A stretch of DNA of 64,000 nt from Ruminococcus sp. (GCA_014799805.1 JAAVHJ010000038.1:1-64000); one strand, 5' to 3'; shown: positions 8,315 through 17,635, numbered from the stretch's first letter. Numbers and translations: made by a program. Notes: generated by a model from the letters alone, not told the origin.

Positions 8315-10276
8315 ATGAAACATAGCCTTTTTAAACGATTGCTGTCAATTGTACTTGTGGCAACCTGTATAACCAGTGTTACTGTTACAAGTATGTCCCC
8401 ATGTTTGGCAGCCGAGGTGGAAGCATCAAATGCTGAGCCAACCAAAAACGAATATCAGATTTTATCACCTGTTCCATCGGGTTCCTCAATCTCGCCTATT
8501 GAACAGCCTGCTCGTTTGGATTCCTTAAAAGGTAAAAGGATAGCCCTTGTAGGAGGGAGCTTCTCTGCTTCTGTAACACATCAGGTTATTAGTGATATGC
8601 TCAAAGAAGAATATGGGTGTACAACATACTATATGACAGATGAAATCGGCAAGAGTGGTACATTTAATCCTAACAGTATCAGCGACAAATCTAAAGAATT
8701 TCAGCAGAAGCTCAAAGAATACAAGATTGATGCTGTCATTTCTGGAAACTGTGGCTGTGGTATTTGTACAGTAAAGGAAACAGGCAATGGACTTGCTGCA
8801 GAATATGCAGGGATTCCGGCGGTTGTGGTCGGGGCTGAGGCATTTGTTCCTCAGATTGAGTCAACAGGCTATAACAGAGGTGTGCCTGTTGTAAGAACTG
8901 CTGCATATCCAGGTGCATTTGCAAGTGATACAACAGAAATACAACAGAAAAAGGCTCGTGAAATTTTATATCCTCAGATTGTAACAGCGCTTACGACCCA
9001 GATCACACAAGCAGAAAAGGATAGAATTGCTGGAGATGTAGCCGGTGTAAATTATGATGATATTGTTTTTACCGGCTCACATGAGCGTGTTCAGCAATTT
9101 TACGAGGTCAACGAGATGTCTGACGGTCTTTCCGTTGTACCTCCTACCAGAGAAAAAGTTGAATATTATCTGCAATATACGACATACCAAGCAACAGATA
9201 TTGTGAATACAAGAAATGGTGAGATACAGGATGTACCTCCTGCAAACAAAGAAATACTCGCTTATCATGTTGCAGTCAACGCAATTATGGCAGGCTGTCC
9301 ACCTGAATATATGCCACTATGTATTGCCATCACAAGATGTTTTGCAAATGGTAATTTCTACAAGTCGCTGGCAAGTACACACGGCTGGACCCCCTATGTT
9401 CTTGTAAGTGGTCCTATCGCTCGACAGCTTGGCATTTCTTATGGAGATGGAATGATTAACCAGGAAGCTAATAAACTTTTAGGAAGATTTGTTTCGCTCG
9501 CTATGTTAAATCTCGCTGGATATAAAATCAAAGAAAATCGAATGGGCACTTTTGGATATCTGTTACCTATCGCATTTGCTGAAGATGAGCAGGCTTGTCT
9601 GGATATCGGCTGGAATCCTTATCATGTTGAAAAGGGCTATGACCTCAACACAAGTGTAGTGACCTGTGGTTCTACTCTTACTTGGGGCAACCCGATAGAC
9701 ATAGGTACAACAGATGCAGATAAGGCAATTCAGCTTCTGTCATGGGATGTTACTGAAAAACAACAGAACGGTCTCGGTAATACTAACCCTCGTGAAGCTC
9801 GTATGATCTGGCTCACAAAGGATGCAGCTGCAACCATTGCAAAAGGTGCAAGCTCCAAGACAGAATTAAAAAATACGCTTATTGATACGGCAAGAAGACC
9901 TCTCTGGATGCGTACATATGCGCATTATTGGGCTAATACTGGCTCAAAGATTCATATGAATACCACATTTGACCAGCATTATAATGACATCAAACGTGGT
10001 GTTTCTACTGAAAACGTTGAACGGGATTATGTTTCCCAGACACCTGTGCCAGAATGGCTCAAAGGTGTTGTACCATTTGAAACAATTGATACAACACAAA
10101 CGATTGAAGCAAGCAATACGGGATTTGTAATAACTGGTGGCGATATCAGCAGTCAGATACAAATTATGCCAGGTGGTGACACTTGTTCATTTAATGTAAA
10201 TCTTCCACGCAACTGGGATACTTTGGTTGCGAATGAAGGATACAGCCCGATTGGAAATTATTATCTTTCAGAATAA
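8315..10276 (+). CDS. Secreted UGSC-family (Cys form) protein fused to a conserved MAGC-motif domain
   Basis: The 653-residue protein has a signal peptide (1 to about 32, ending CLAAE). Residues about 70-230 match the UGSC family: KGKRIALVGGSFSAS, then DAVISGNCGCGICT, where C148-G-I-C151-T replaces the Sec-Gly-Ser-Cys-Thr motif, with an extra Cys at 146. All are ordinary TGT codons. Residues about 255-650 form a second conserved domain with MSDGLSVVPPT, NAIMAGCPPEYMP (C328), CLDIGW and RRPLWMR. Elsewhere I recall such domains as separate neighbouring proteins, so this looks like a natural fusion. UGSC proteins are presumed thiol/selenol redox enzymes; the substrate is unknown. The exported location is unusual. 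The next gene, 35 bases on, encodes a paralogue of the second domain. Confidence 0.75.
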   Translation: MKHSLFKRLLSIVLVATCITSVTVTSMSPCLAAEVEASNAEPTKNEYQILSPVPSGSSISPIEQPARLDSLKGKRIALVGGSFSASVTHQVISDMLKEEYGCTTYYMTDEIGKSGTFNPNSISDKSKEFQQKLKEYKIDAVISGNCGCGICTVKETGNGLAAEYAGIPAVVVGAEAFVPQIESTGYNRGVPVVRTAAYPGAFASDTTEIQQKKAREILYPQIVTALTTQITQAEKDRIAGDVAGVNYDDIVFTGSHERVQQFYEVNEMSDGLSVVPPTREKVEYYLQYTTYQATDIVNTRNGEIQDVPPANKEILAYHVAVNAIMAGCPPEYMPLCIAITRCFANGNFYKSLASTHGWTPYVLVSGPIARQLGISYGDGMINQEANKLLGRFVSLAMLNLAGYKIKENRMGTFGYLLPIAFAEDEQACLDIGWNPYHVEKGYDLNTSVVTCGSTLTWGNPIDIGTTDADKAIQLLSWDVTEKQQNGLGNTNPREARMIWLTKDAAATIAKGASSKTELKNTLIDTARRPLWMRTYAHYWANTGSKIHMNTTFDQHYNDIKRGVSTENVERDYVSQTPVPEWLKGVVPFETIDTTQTIEASNTGFVITGGDISSQIQIMPGGDTCSFNVNLPRNWDTLVANEGYSPIGNYYLSE

Positions 10277-10311
10277 AGCTTCTTACAAACATCAGAAAGG
10301 ATGATATTATT

Positions 10312-12891
10312 ATGAAGTTCAAATATTTTAACCGTGCGGCCTCTGTGCTTTCATGTTTCACGATTGTAATAAGCTTCCTGTCTGCTTCTCTTTCAGCGAA
10401 TGCTGCTGTATTGAAAGACGGTTACGAAGATGAATATGAAGCACAGGGAAAAACCTATCAGAACTTGGGTGTCCTTGAGGATCAATATGATTTAATCGAG
10501 CCGGAAAATAACAGATTCCCTATCATTTCTCCAAGCAGCAAATATGACAATTCTTATCCTCCGCTGTTTATCGGAACATACGGGGAGGTAGAGAACTATT
10601 TTAAAGAAAATGGTATGACAGATGGCTTGCCTGTGGTACCGCCAACAAAGATAAAAGCAGAAAAGTTTATTGGTTATTCTTCTTACGGGTATAACGATGT
10701 AGTTGCTGTCGTTAATGGTAGAAAGGTGAAAACTTATCAGATTGCAGCAAATGCAATTATGGCAGGATGTTCACCAGAGCATTTGCCTGTATGTATTGCA
10801 TTTGTAGAGGCATTAAGCGACAGTGAGTATCTTAACTCACTAGAATCAGGAAAGCTTACTCCTATGATGTATGTAAATGGTCCTGCTGCCCATCAGATTG
10901 GCATAGATAACACTCAGGGCATGACTACTGAAGAAGCCAATATTGCGATAGGTCGCTTTATGGAGCTTGCTCTTATCAATCTGGCAGGTATTAAACGCAC
11001 AAATGCTTTTGGTAATGTTCAGCCGTTGGTTTTTTCTGAAAATGATGAAGTCTGTCTTAGTATAGGATGGAAACCGCATCATGTAGAAAAAGGGTATCAG
11101 CTCAATGACAATGTTATTACAGCTACATCATTCTCTATGTGGGGCAATAATGTGACTCCAGCTACAGATTTGCCAGAAGAAATTATGAAGGTTCTTGCAT
11201 GGGATATTACAGAAAAAAATCTTGGTGCCCTTGGCAGTACTTCTGTAGAGGATAATGCCAATACACATCGTCTTATCTTTATTACAGAGCCTGTAGCAGC
11301 AGCTTTGGCGACTAAGTATAAATCTAAGGATTCTCTTGAAAATGCGCTTGTGGAAAACGCAAGGCGTCCGCTCTGGATGCGTGCTTATGCTTATTATTAT
11401 GCAAATACGGGCGGTGCACTCACTAAATCATTTGGTGAAATTTACACTGAACTGAAATACACAGATTCAGAAGACGCAAAGTCTACAGCTTCGCCAGCTT
11501 GGATGAATGGTATCACATATTCTGAGATAGATACAGTTGCCACAATGATAAAAGGGAATACGGATATCATCGTGACTGGCGACAGCTCCAGAAATAAAAC
11601 TCAGGTTATGCCCGGCGGAATTTCCGTGACAAAGGAAGTCAAACTGTCATCTGATTGGGATAAGCTTGTTACAAGTGTGAACTATCCTCAAAACGACAGC
11701 TACTTTCTTTCCGAGCAGGATAATACAATCACTCCACCTGTAACCGTACCATCGGTTCTTACAAACGGTACATATCGTATTCTTGACCCAGTATCCGGTT
11801 CATCAAATCTTACAAGAGAAGGCAGAGTATATTATGATTCTGAAAGCATGACTCTCTATTATTATGCATATGGTGCTTCAGGAACAACATCTACAGTATT
11901 AGACAGCAATAATAATGCTTCTTTCATTTCTTATCTGACAAACTTGGGATATAACAGCTCCTTTACTGTTAATAAAGGTAAACTTACTGACATAACGATT
12001 CGCTTCTCCTCCAACGAAAGTAAGCTTCGCAATAATACGATTGCTTTAACTGATAAGTCATTTGCCGGACTTAACTTAACACTTCACGCAAATAATACCT
12101 CTAACAGCAACATTGCTGGGGGTATCGCAAAAGATGGGGCTACAGTAGAATTGTCATCAACAGTAACTTCATACACAGTAAGCCTTGACGGTGATATTGT
12201 TATGGGTGACACAACAAATGCAAAATTTGTTAAGCTGAACGGTACAAAACTTACTGTTAATCCGTCTGTAGAAGCAGGTGCAACTGCTATTATAGGTTCA
12301 GTAAATTCAAATGGTACTTTCAGGACAATGACATTCGTAAATGGTGGTGACGGCACCTATACAATCACATATAATACTGCAAATACATTATCAAATACTG
12401 ATTCAAATTTTTATTTGAAAGGCTCATTTAACAATCAGGATGAAACAGATATATTTAAGAAAACAGATAACAATGATATTGTTACTCTTACTAAAGAATT
12501 ATCTGCTGGTAAATATACATTTAAGCTTTACAACCTTGCTACAGATAAATGGTATGGAAAGAATGATACTGTAATTACGGATACTATAAATCGCTTAGTT
12601 TTAGTTAACGCAGGAGATGCATGTGTGTTAAATATAACAGGCGGTATATATGAATTTAAGTACGAAATTTCAACCAATAGGCTCTCAATTTATTCTGCAA
12701 ATACTGCTCGTATAGGTGATTGCAACGGTGACGGAAGTTTTGATGTCGCAGATGTCATTCTCTTACAAAAGTGGATTCTTGCTGTACCAAATACACATCT
12801 TGCAAATTGGAAAGCTGCTGATTTGTGTGATGATGGCAGATTAAATATATTTGACTTATGTATGATGAAACGCTTGCTTTTAAATAGTTGA
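10312..12891 (+). CDS. Secreted MAGC-domain protein with carbohydrate-binding-like region and C-terminal dockerin
   Basis: The 859-residue protein has a signal peptide (1 to about 32), then a domain at about 88-475 homologous to the second half of the preceding protein (MTDGLPVVPPT, NAIMAGCSPEHLP with C153, CLSIGW, RRPLWMR); it lacks the UGSC domain. After a Thr/Pro linker come beta-rich repeats and an E-set-like module at about 695-790 (FYLKGSFNNQ ... KYTFKLYN) resembling CBM26/CBM48-type starch-binding modules. Residues 802-859 are a type-I dockerin with two Ca-binding segments (GDCNGDGSFDVADV and DLCDDGRLNIFD). It should dock onto a cohesin scaffold. It probably shares a transcript with the UGSC gene (35-base gap, own Shine-Dalgarno). 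Confidence 0.8.
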   Translation: MKFKYFNRAASVLSCFTIVISFLSASLSANAAVLKDGYEDEYEAQGKTYQNLGVLEDQYDLIEPENNRFPIISPSSKYDNSYPPLFIGTYGEVENYFKENGMTDGLPVVPPTKIKAEKFIGYSSYGYNDVVAVVNGRKVKTYQIAANAIMAGCSPEHLPVCIAFVEALSDSEYLNSLESGKLTPMMYVNGPAAHQIGIDNTQGMTTEEANIAIGRFMELALINLAGIKRTNAFGNVQPLVFSENDEVCLSIGWKPHHVEKGYQLNDNVITATSFSMWGNNVTPATDLPEEIMKVLAWDITEKNLGALGSTSVEDNANTHRLIFITEPVAAALATKYKSKDSLENALVENARRPLWMRAYAYYYANTGGALTKSFGEIYTELKYTDSEDAKSTASPAWMNGITYSEIDTVATMIKGNTDIIVTGDSSRNKTQVMPGGISVTKEVKLSSDWDKLVTSVNYPQNDSYFLSEQDNTITPPVTVPSVLTNGTYRILDPVSGSSNLTREGRVYYDSESMTLYYYAYGASGTTSTVLDSNNNASFISYLTNLGYNSSFTVNKGKLTDITIRFSSNESKLRNNTIALTDKSFAGLNLTLHANNTSNSNIAGGIAKDGATVELSSTVTSYTVSLDGDIVMGDTTNAKFVKLNGTKLTVNPSVEAGATAIIGSVNSNGTFRTMTFVNGGDGTYTITYNTANTLSNTDSNFYLKGSFNNQDETDIFKKTDNNDIVTLTKELSAGKYTFKLYNLATDKWYGKNDTVITDTINRLVLVNAGDACVLNITGGIYEFKYEISTNRLSIYSANTARIGDCNGDGSFDVADVILLQKWILAVPNTHLANWKAADLCDDGRLNIFDLCMMKRLLLNS

Positions 12892-13063
12892 TAATTTATC
12901 TACACATATTGTGTTTATTTATCATAGCAATGGTTCACGAAACAGTTAGCATGAATTTATAAAAAAATTGCAAGAATATATAAATAATTAGTCACGGAAA
13001 TCAATTTTCAAAATCTTGACAGGTATAGTAAAAATATAAAAAATAACGGAATAACAGAGTATT

Positions 13064-13781
13064 TTGAAGGAGGAATTCGGAATCAGTCACGTGCCGTGCT
13101 ATGATTGGATATTATATCTTTTACACCTTATTAAGCATGAATCACTCAACTGCTGTTTTGCGGATTGGGTGTATTCGTTTATGCCTGAAAAATCAAAGAA
13201 TATGACGATTTCTCTTGACGGAAAAACGGTATGCTCAACAATAAAAATTGAGAACATAGAAAGTCTGCTGTACATCATCAGCGCACAGATCTGTGAAATG
13301 GGACTGACGTTTGCATAGCGTTGTACTGATGATAAGAGCAATGAAATACCTGGGGTACAGGAACTTCTGAAAGAACTGAATATCAAAGAATATATCATAG
13401 TTGCAGATATCTTGAATTGCCAGAAAGAAACAAAAGATAACCCCCCGAATCTAAAAAAGGATATTGAAGATTTTATTCAAGATATATCACTGCAAAATGC
13501 TATGCAATCGGTATCAAAAAGCGAAAAAAATCATGGTAGAATAGAAACACGAACTGCTTTTGTGATTACAGACGTACAATGGCTTGTGCAGCGAAAAGAA
13601 TGGAAAAATTTTAAATGCATAGGAGCAATTCATACTGAATTTACTACAAAAAAAGGAATTTCAAGCGAATGGCACTACTATATTTCAAGCTGATAGCTTA
13701 CAACAGAAGAATTGCTACATCATGCAAGAATGGAATGGTGTGTTGAATCAATGCACTGGCTTCTTGATGTTCATTTTAAAG
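13064..13781 (+). pseudogene. ISAs1-family transposase, decayed and cut by IS982
   Basis: One frame reads EFGISHVPCYDW, TISLDGKTV, then TAG (13316-13318), RCTDDKSNEIPGVQELLKEL, VADILNCQKET, and after an internal loss of about 15 residues DNPPNLKKDIEDF, then GAIHTEF, EWHYYISS, tandem TGA/TAG (13691-13696), and HARMEWCVESMHWLLDVHFK. This matches ISAs1-family (H-repeat type) transposases. The C-terminal end is replaced by the IS982 copy at 13782, and nothing of ISAs1 resumes on its far side. It is non-functional. Confidence 0.85.
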
Positions 13782-14790
13782 AACGTGAGTTCGACAGAAA
13801 AAATCATTCAAGCAGGAATAAAAAGCCCTCCTGCATATTAGAATCAGAAAATACAGAGGGCTTTTTAGGCAGAAAAGAGTAAGCAGCCAGAGCAGAAATC
13901 AGATTAACAAGGAAGTTGGTTACACTGTGATGTCTGGAATGTTCTATATCATAAATGTTTTTCAAGAAATCATTTACTGATTCAATGACAGCACGTTTGC
14001 GGAGCATAAGTCTGCCATATAAATCCATCAGCTTGTTTTTCATATTTTTCTTTGCTCTGGTGACAAGGGTAATATCTTTTTTCAGAAGTTTTTCAAACAG
14101 CTTTTGAGAAATATACCCTCTGTCAGCAAGCAGTTTTCCAAATATTTCTTTCGTCAGTGAATCCATCACAGCTTCGTTTCTGTCATCTATATTACCCGAA
14201 GTAAGGCAAAAAGACAAAATTTCCCCTTCATCATTGATAATCAGATGCAGTTTGAAGCCATAAAACCAACCCATAGAACTTTTTCCCATTTTGGCATATT
14301 GGCTGAATACACCATGCCTGTAGATTCTTTGGTTGTCACATACTTTGATTGGAGTGGAATCAATAAAAAATATTCCCGAGCACTTACTAAAACATACTTT
14401 TATAGTGTATCATATAAGTGGGACAAGTGCGAATTTCATAATTTCTACAAATCAGTTGTAACTTACAAGGTCAGGAAAATTTTTTGTCTGATGTATCATT
14501 ACATGCTTCGTATCATACCATTTAAATTTCTTATATCCAGACAGATGATACATAATCAGTATTGTCATAATTTCACTTAATGACGTTTTTGTTCGAGGTA
14601 CAACTTCTTCTTTATCCATCAACAGTTTGTCTTTACAATATTCCTCATATGCCTTGCAAAAATCATCTGTATCACAAAAAATTGTTATTTGTTCCATAAA
14701 AAACCGCCTTTCTGTTCCTTTGAGTTTGTGGTTATTCTCATTATAACAGATTTTGGCAGTTTTTTCTATTTTTTTCATCGAACTTACGTT
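13782..14790 (-). mobile_element. IS982-family insertion sequence, full-length but with a broken transposase
   Basis: The 1009-bp element is bounded by inverted repeats: AACGTGAGTTCGACAG (from 13782) on the plus strand and AACGTAAGTTCGATGA (from 14790) on the minus strand. The length is typical for IS982. No clean target duplication is visible. It is inserted in the 3' part of the ISAs1 pseudogene. A second copy lies at 1-198. Confidence 0.85.
13804..14697 (-). pseudogene. IS982-family transposase with two in-frame TGA codons
   Basis: From ATG 14697 the frame reads MEQITIFCDTDDFCKAYEEY and continues for 298 codons including the stop, the normal IS982 length, but is broken by TGA at 14452-14454 (family SYNRFVE, CGA to TGA) and at 14410-14412. 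DDE-region landmarks remain: FIDSTPIKVC, KSSMGWFYGFKLH, ADRGYIS, LRKRAVIESVND, IEHSRHHS. The element is probably immobile unless complemented by another copy. Confidence 0.85.
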
Positions 14791-14836
14791 TAATTATTTT
14801 ATTTTTTCAAGAAATATAGAAATTTAATAAAAATAA

Positions 14837-14870
14837 AAAAACAAGGCCGTTTAAAAAACAGTCTTGTTTT
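14837..14870 (-). terminator. Terminator downstream of spoVS
   Basis: On the minus strand AAAACAAGACTG pairs with CGGCCTTGTTTT (with G-T pairs) around an A/T loop, followed by a T-rich run. It lies 29 bases after the spoVS stop codon. Confidence 0.7.
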
Positions 14871-14898
14871 ATAAATTTCTGAATTTACCAAGAAATTA

Positions 14899-15159
14899 TT
14901 ATCTTGGTTCACAAATCAGCTTGATTGCTGTACGGTCTTCACCATCAATTTGAATGCTAGTGAATGCTGGAATGCAAATTAAATCAATTCCGATAGGTGC
15001 AAGATAACCTCTTGCAACAGCAATAGATTTAATCGCTTGATTTGCTGCACCTGCACCAACTGCTTGAATTTCCACGTTCTTGTTTTCACGGATAACACCT
15101 GCAATAGCTCCTGCAACAGAATTAGGAACGGAACGGGAAGAAACTTTTAATACTTCCAT
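14899..15159 (-). CDS. spoVS: Stage V sporulation protein S
   Basis: The 86-residue protein matches SpoVS throughout (MEVLKVSSRSVPNSVAGAIA, AVGAGAANQAIKSIAVARGY, and a C-terminus near AIKLICEPR). SpoVS is a small Alba-like protein conserved in spore formers and some relatives; loss impairs spore coat assembly and heat resistance in Bacillus. A strong promoter lies at 15234-15262, and AGGTTAAT-like Shine-Dalgarno bases precede the ATG. It follows ymdB on the same strand, a common arrangement in Clostridia, but has its own promoter and terminator. Confidence 0.95.
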   Translation of the reverse strand: MEVLKVSSRSVPNSVAGAIAGVIRENKNVEIQAVGAGAANQAIKSIAVARGYLAPIGIDLICIPAFTSIQIDGEDRTAIKLICEPR

Positions 15160-15233
15160 AATTAACCTCCATAGTATAATGAATTTTTAGATAATAGAAC
15201 GACTGAAAACATTTCATTTTCACATCTAGGATT

Positions 15234-15262
15234 ATTATACTATATTCTGAAAGAAAATGCAA
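15234..15262 (-). promoter_or_regulatory. Sigma-A-type promoter for spoVS
   Basis: Minus strand: -35 TTGCAT (15257-15262), 17-base spacer, -10 TATAAT (15234-15239), about 75 bases upstream of the spoVS start codon. Confidence 0.7.
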
Positions 15263-15284
15263 GCGTTTTTTGAAATTTTGTGCA

Positions 15285-16049
15285 TTATCGCATAATTATA
15301 GGGGTAATTTTAGTACATTTGCCACATTTATTATCAAAATCTATCAGTACAGCATTAAGATAACAATTGCCTTTGGCTTCCCGATAGCGAATAGGTGCAT
15401 GTAAACGCAATCTGTCAATTGCATTTTGTGTATTGATACCCAATACAGAATTTTCTACCCCTGTCATGCCAGTATCTGTAATATAGCCTGTATGATGTTC
15501 TAAAATACAAGCATCAGCCGTTTGTACATGTGTATGTGTTCCTAAAACTGCTGTCACACGTCCAGCAAGATAGAATCCCATTGCACGTTTTTCAGAAGTC
15601 GCTTCTGCATGAAAATCTATAAAAATATTCGGCGTTTGTATTTGCTCTAATAAATTATCTATGACAGTAAACGGATTGTCTAAATTTTCTAAAAATAATA
15701 CACCAGATAAATTAATCATAGCAATCTGACAGATTCCCATGTCATAAATCACAAATCCTTTTCCTGGGCAGGCATTACTATAATTTGCGGGACGAATAAT
15801 AAATTCATTTTCATATAAATCTAATTCATTTTTTCGCTGGAATGCATGATTTCCTGTGGTAATGATATCTGCTCCAGCACGAAAAATTTGCTTAGAAGAA
15901 TACTTTGTAATACCGTTACCAACAGCGGAATTTTCGCCGTTTACAACAGCAATATCCACTTGATATAAATATTTTAATTCAGGAAGCTTTTTTTGCAAAA
16001 ATAAACAGCCTGTTTCACCAACAACATCACCAATAAATAATAATTTCAT
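15285..16049 (-). CDS. ymdB: YmdB-family metallophosphoesterase
   Basis: The 254-residue protein matches the TIGR00282/YmdB family of calcineurin-like phosphoesterases, which hydrolyse 2',3'-cyclic nucleotides and in Bacillus influence biofilm and motility decisions. Metal-ligand motifs are all present: FIGDVVGETG near the start, VNGENSA, TTGNHAF, FHAEATSEKRAMG and GTHTHVQTAD. The length is that of the family. It follows the membrane protein gene by 17 bases and probably shares its transcript. Confidence 0.93.
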   Translation of the reverse strand: MKLLFIGDVVGETGCLFLQKKLPELKYLYQVDIAVVNGENSAVGNGITKYSSKQIFRAGADIITTGNHAFQRKNELDLYENEFIIRPANYSNACPGKGFVIYDMGICQIAMINLSGVLFLENLDNPFTVIDNLLEQIQTPNIFIDFHAEATSEKRAMGFYLAGRVTAVLGTHTHVQTADACILEHHTGYITDTGMTGVENSVLGINTQNAIDRLRLHAPIRYREAKGNCYLNAVLIDFDNKCGKCTKITPIIMR

Positions 16050-16066
16050 AAATATTTCTCCTGTTT

Positions 16067-17485
16067 TTATTTTGTAATTCTTGCAATTAATTCATCTATA
16101 GAAAGTTTATCCTGCATATCTTGTGTAGAACTTTTCTTTTCTTGTAGAATCTCTTGTAAACTTACTTGAGATTCAGATTTTTTTGGTTTTGGAATTGATT
16201 CAGATATGAGAATAGGCTCAGTAACTGGTTCAGAAATTGATTCAGGCATGAGAATAGGCTCAGCAACTGGTTCAGAAATTGATTCAGGCATGAGAACAGA
16301 GTCAGCAACTGGTTCAGAAATTGATTCAGATATGTGAATAGATTCAGCAACTGGTTCAGTCATTGGTTTTGAAATCGGTTCTAATTTGCGAATCGGTTTT
16401 TGCTTCTTTACAGGAATTATTTCTTCTTCGTCATCTTCATCATCTTCTGTATTCATATCAATAATAACACTACGTATGATAAAAACTGGTATTTGTAACA
16501 ATAAACCTATTGTACAGCATAAAATAAATATCACAGGTACAGCAAAAAATCCGACAAATAATAAATTTTTCATATCAGGAAAATTTTCAATAATAGACGG
16601 CATGAGACAGTCAATCATAGTATCACCTAAGATTAATGCACATAATGCCCCGCCAGATGCACCAGCAAAAAAGCTATGCACTCCAGAATCACCACGTTTT
16701 TTACTTTCGAATAAGCTTAATATTAATAAAGCAATTAGCAAAGATGGTAAACTTGCCATACTGTCAAATTGTGGATAATATAAATAACCTCGTTCTGTGC
16801 AGACAAACATGACAGCAACTGTTTGCAACACACAAGTCAGTAATAACATGAAAGCCCAGAAAATTTTGCTGTGATTTTTCGCATAATATTTCACAAATGC
16901 ACCGCCCACAAAGCCAGCAATCGGTGCAAGCATTTTGCACCATTCAGGCAATAAATAATTTTCTGAAATTACCAGCATAGGCTGTAGCGTGCTGACACCA
17001 GCAGAAATCACTAAAAATGTCAATCTTGCTTGATAAGTTTTTAATTCCCGAAATGCTGCACTTAAAAACGGCGAAGCAAGCAACAACATGAAATACATCG
17101 CAATGAATTTAGTCGTATCAGTTGCCATGAATTGATAAAGTATTTGCAGAATCGTTTCAAAATTCACTTCTTGGTCAAGTATCATTTTTTGCATGAGCAT
17201 TGCACATAGACTACAAATTATATAAATATATCCTAGTCTTAAGAAAGGCTTAAATGAACGCCAAGAAAGTGTTTTTTCACTTATCACAAATCCCATACAC
17301 GCAGACAAAAGCATTGCACCTGAAAGACAAATCCATCTTGTCGCAACGTGAACTGTACTTTCATAAGTGACAGGCTCGTTTAAAAAGCCAGCTGCCTGTA
17401 TATACTGCAAAGCCAGTAAAAAAATTACACTCAGACATGACAGAAAATCTGTACATAAATATCGTTCTGTTTTTGAATCAGCCAT
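16067..17485 (-). CDS. Acyltransferase-3-like multipass membrane protein with a repeat tail
   Basis: The 472-residue protein has about ten hydrophobic segments in residues 10-345, with charged loops and layout resembling the acyltransferase-3 (OafA/WecH) family, although the key His near the first helix is not evident. The C-terminal 130 residues are cytoplasmic: an acidic patch (EDDEDDEEE), a basic stretch, then four 14-residue repeats of the type SISEPVAEPILMPE, and a charged end. It is the first gene of the run with ymdB. A function in modifying cell-surface polymers is inferred only from the membrane part. Confidence 0.65.
   Translation of the reverse strand: MADSKTERYLCTDFLSCLSVIFLLALQYIQAAGFLNEPVTYESTVHVATRWICLSGAMLLSACMGFVISEKTLSWRSFKPFLRLGYIYIICSLCAMLMQKMILDQEVNFETILQILYQFMATDTTKFIAMYFMLLLASPFLSAAFRELKTYQARLTFLVISAGVSTLQPMLVISENYLLPEWCKMLAPIAGFVGGAFVKYYAKNHSKIFWAFMLLLTCVLQTVAVMFVCTERGYLYYPQFDSMASLPSLLIALLILSLFESKKRGDSGVHSFFAGASGGALCALILGDTMIDCLMPSIIENFPDMKNLLFVGFFAVPVIFILCCTIGLLLQIPVFIIRSVIIDMNTEDDEDDEEEIIPVKKQKPIRKLEPISKPMTEPVAESIHISESISEPVADSVLMPESISEPVAEPILMPESISEPVTEPILISESIPKPKKSESQVSLQEILQEKKSSTQDMQDKLSIDELIARITK
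16194..16359 (-). repeat. Four 42-bp tandem repeats in the tail of the membrane protein gene
   Basis: The repeats encode SISEPVA(E/D)(P/S)(I/V)LMPE-like units of 14 residues. The two central copies are nearly identical at DNA level, so copy number may vary between strains. Confidence 0.85.
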
Positions 17486-17554
17486 AATTTTCGCCTCCTT
17501 TTTTTATTTTTATTATAGCATATTTTTCAAGATTTCGCAACTGATTTTCAAAAA

Positions 17555-17634
17555 AAATGCTCCCTGAGGAACATTTTTATTATTTTCGATTTCAATAAAA
17601 ATTAATCTCCGCCTGCAAAAAAGCGGAGATTTTT
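17555..17634 (-). terminator. Two hairpins downstream of the phosphate-binding cassette
   Basis: AATCTCCGC (17604-17612) pairs with GCGGAGATT (17623-17631), flanked by T-runs on both strands. A second, imperfect hairpin lies at 17555-17578. Transcription on both sides is leftward, so they should end the minus-strand unit before the membrane protein gene at 17485. They may originally have belonged to the CYTH gene before the cassette inserted. Confidence 0.75.
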
Positions 17635-17635
17635 G

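Noticed and set aside
8740-8780. Selenocysteine at the UGSC motif of the 8315 gene
   Set aside because: All three Cys positions are TGT; there is no TGA and so no need for a SECIS element.
16162-16350. 62-codon minus-strand frame with LFSCLNQFLNQL repeats
   Set aside because: It is a shifted-frame shadow of the repeat tail of the membrane protein gene.
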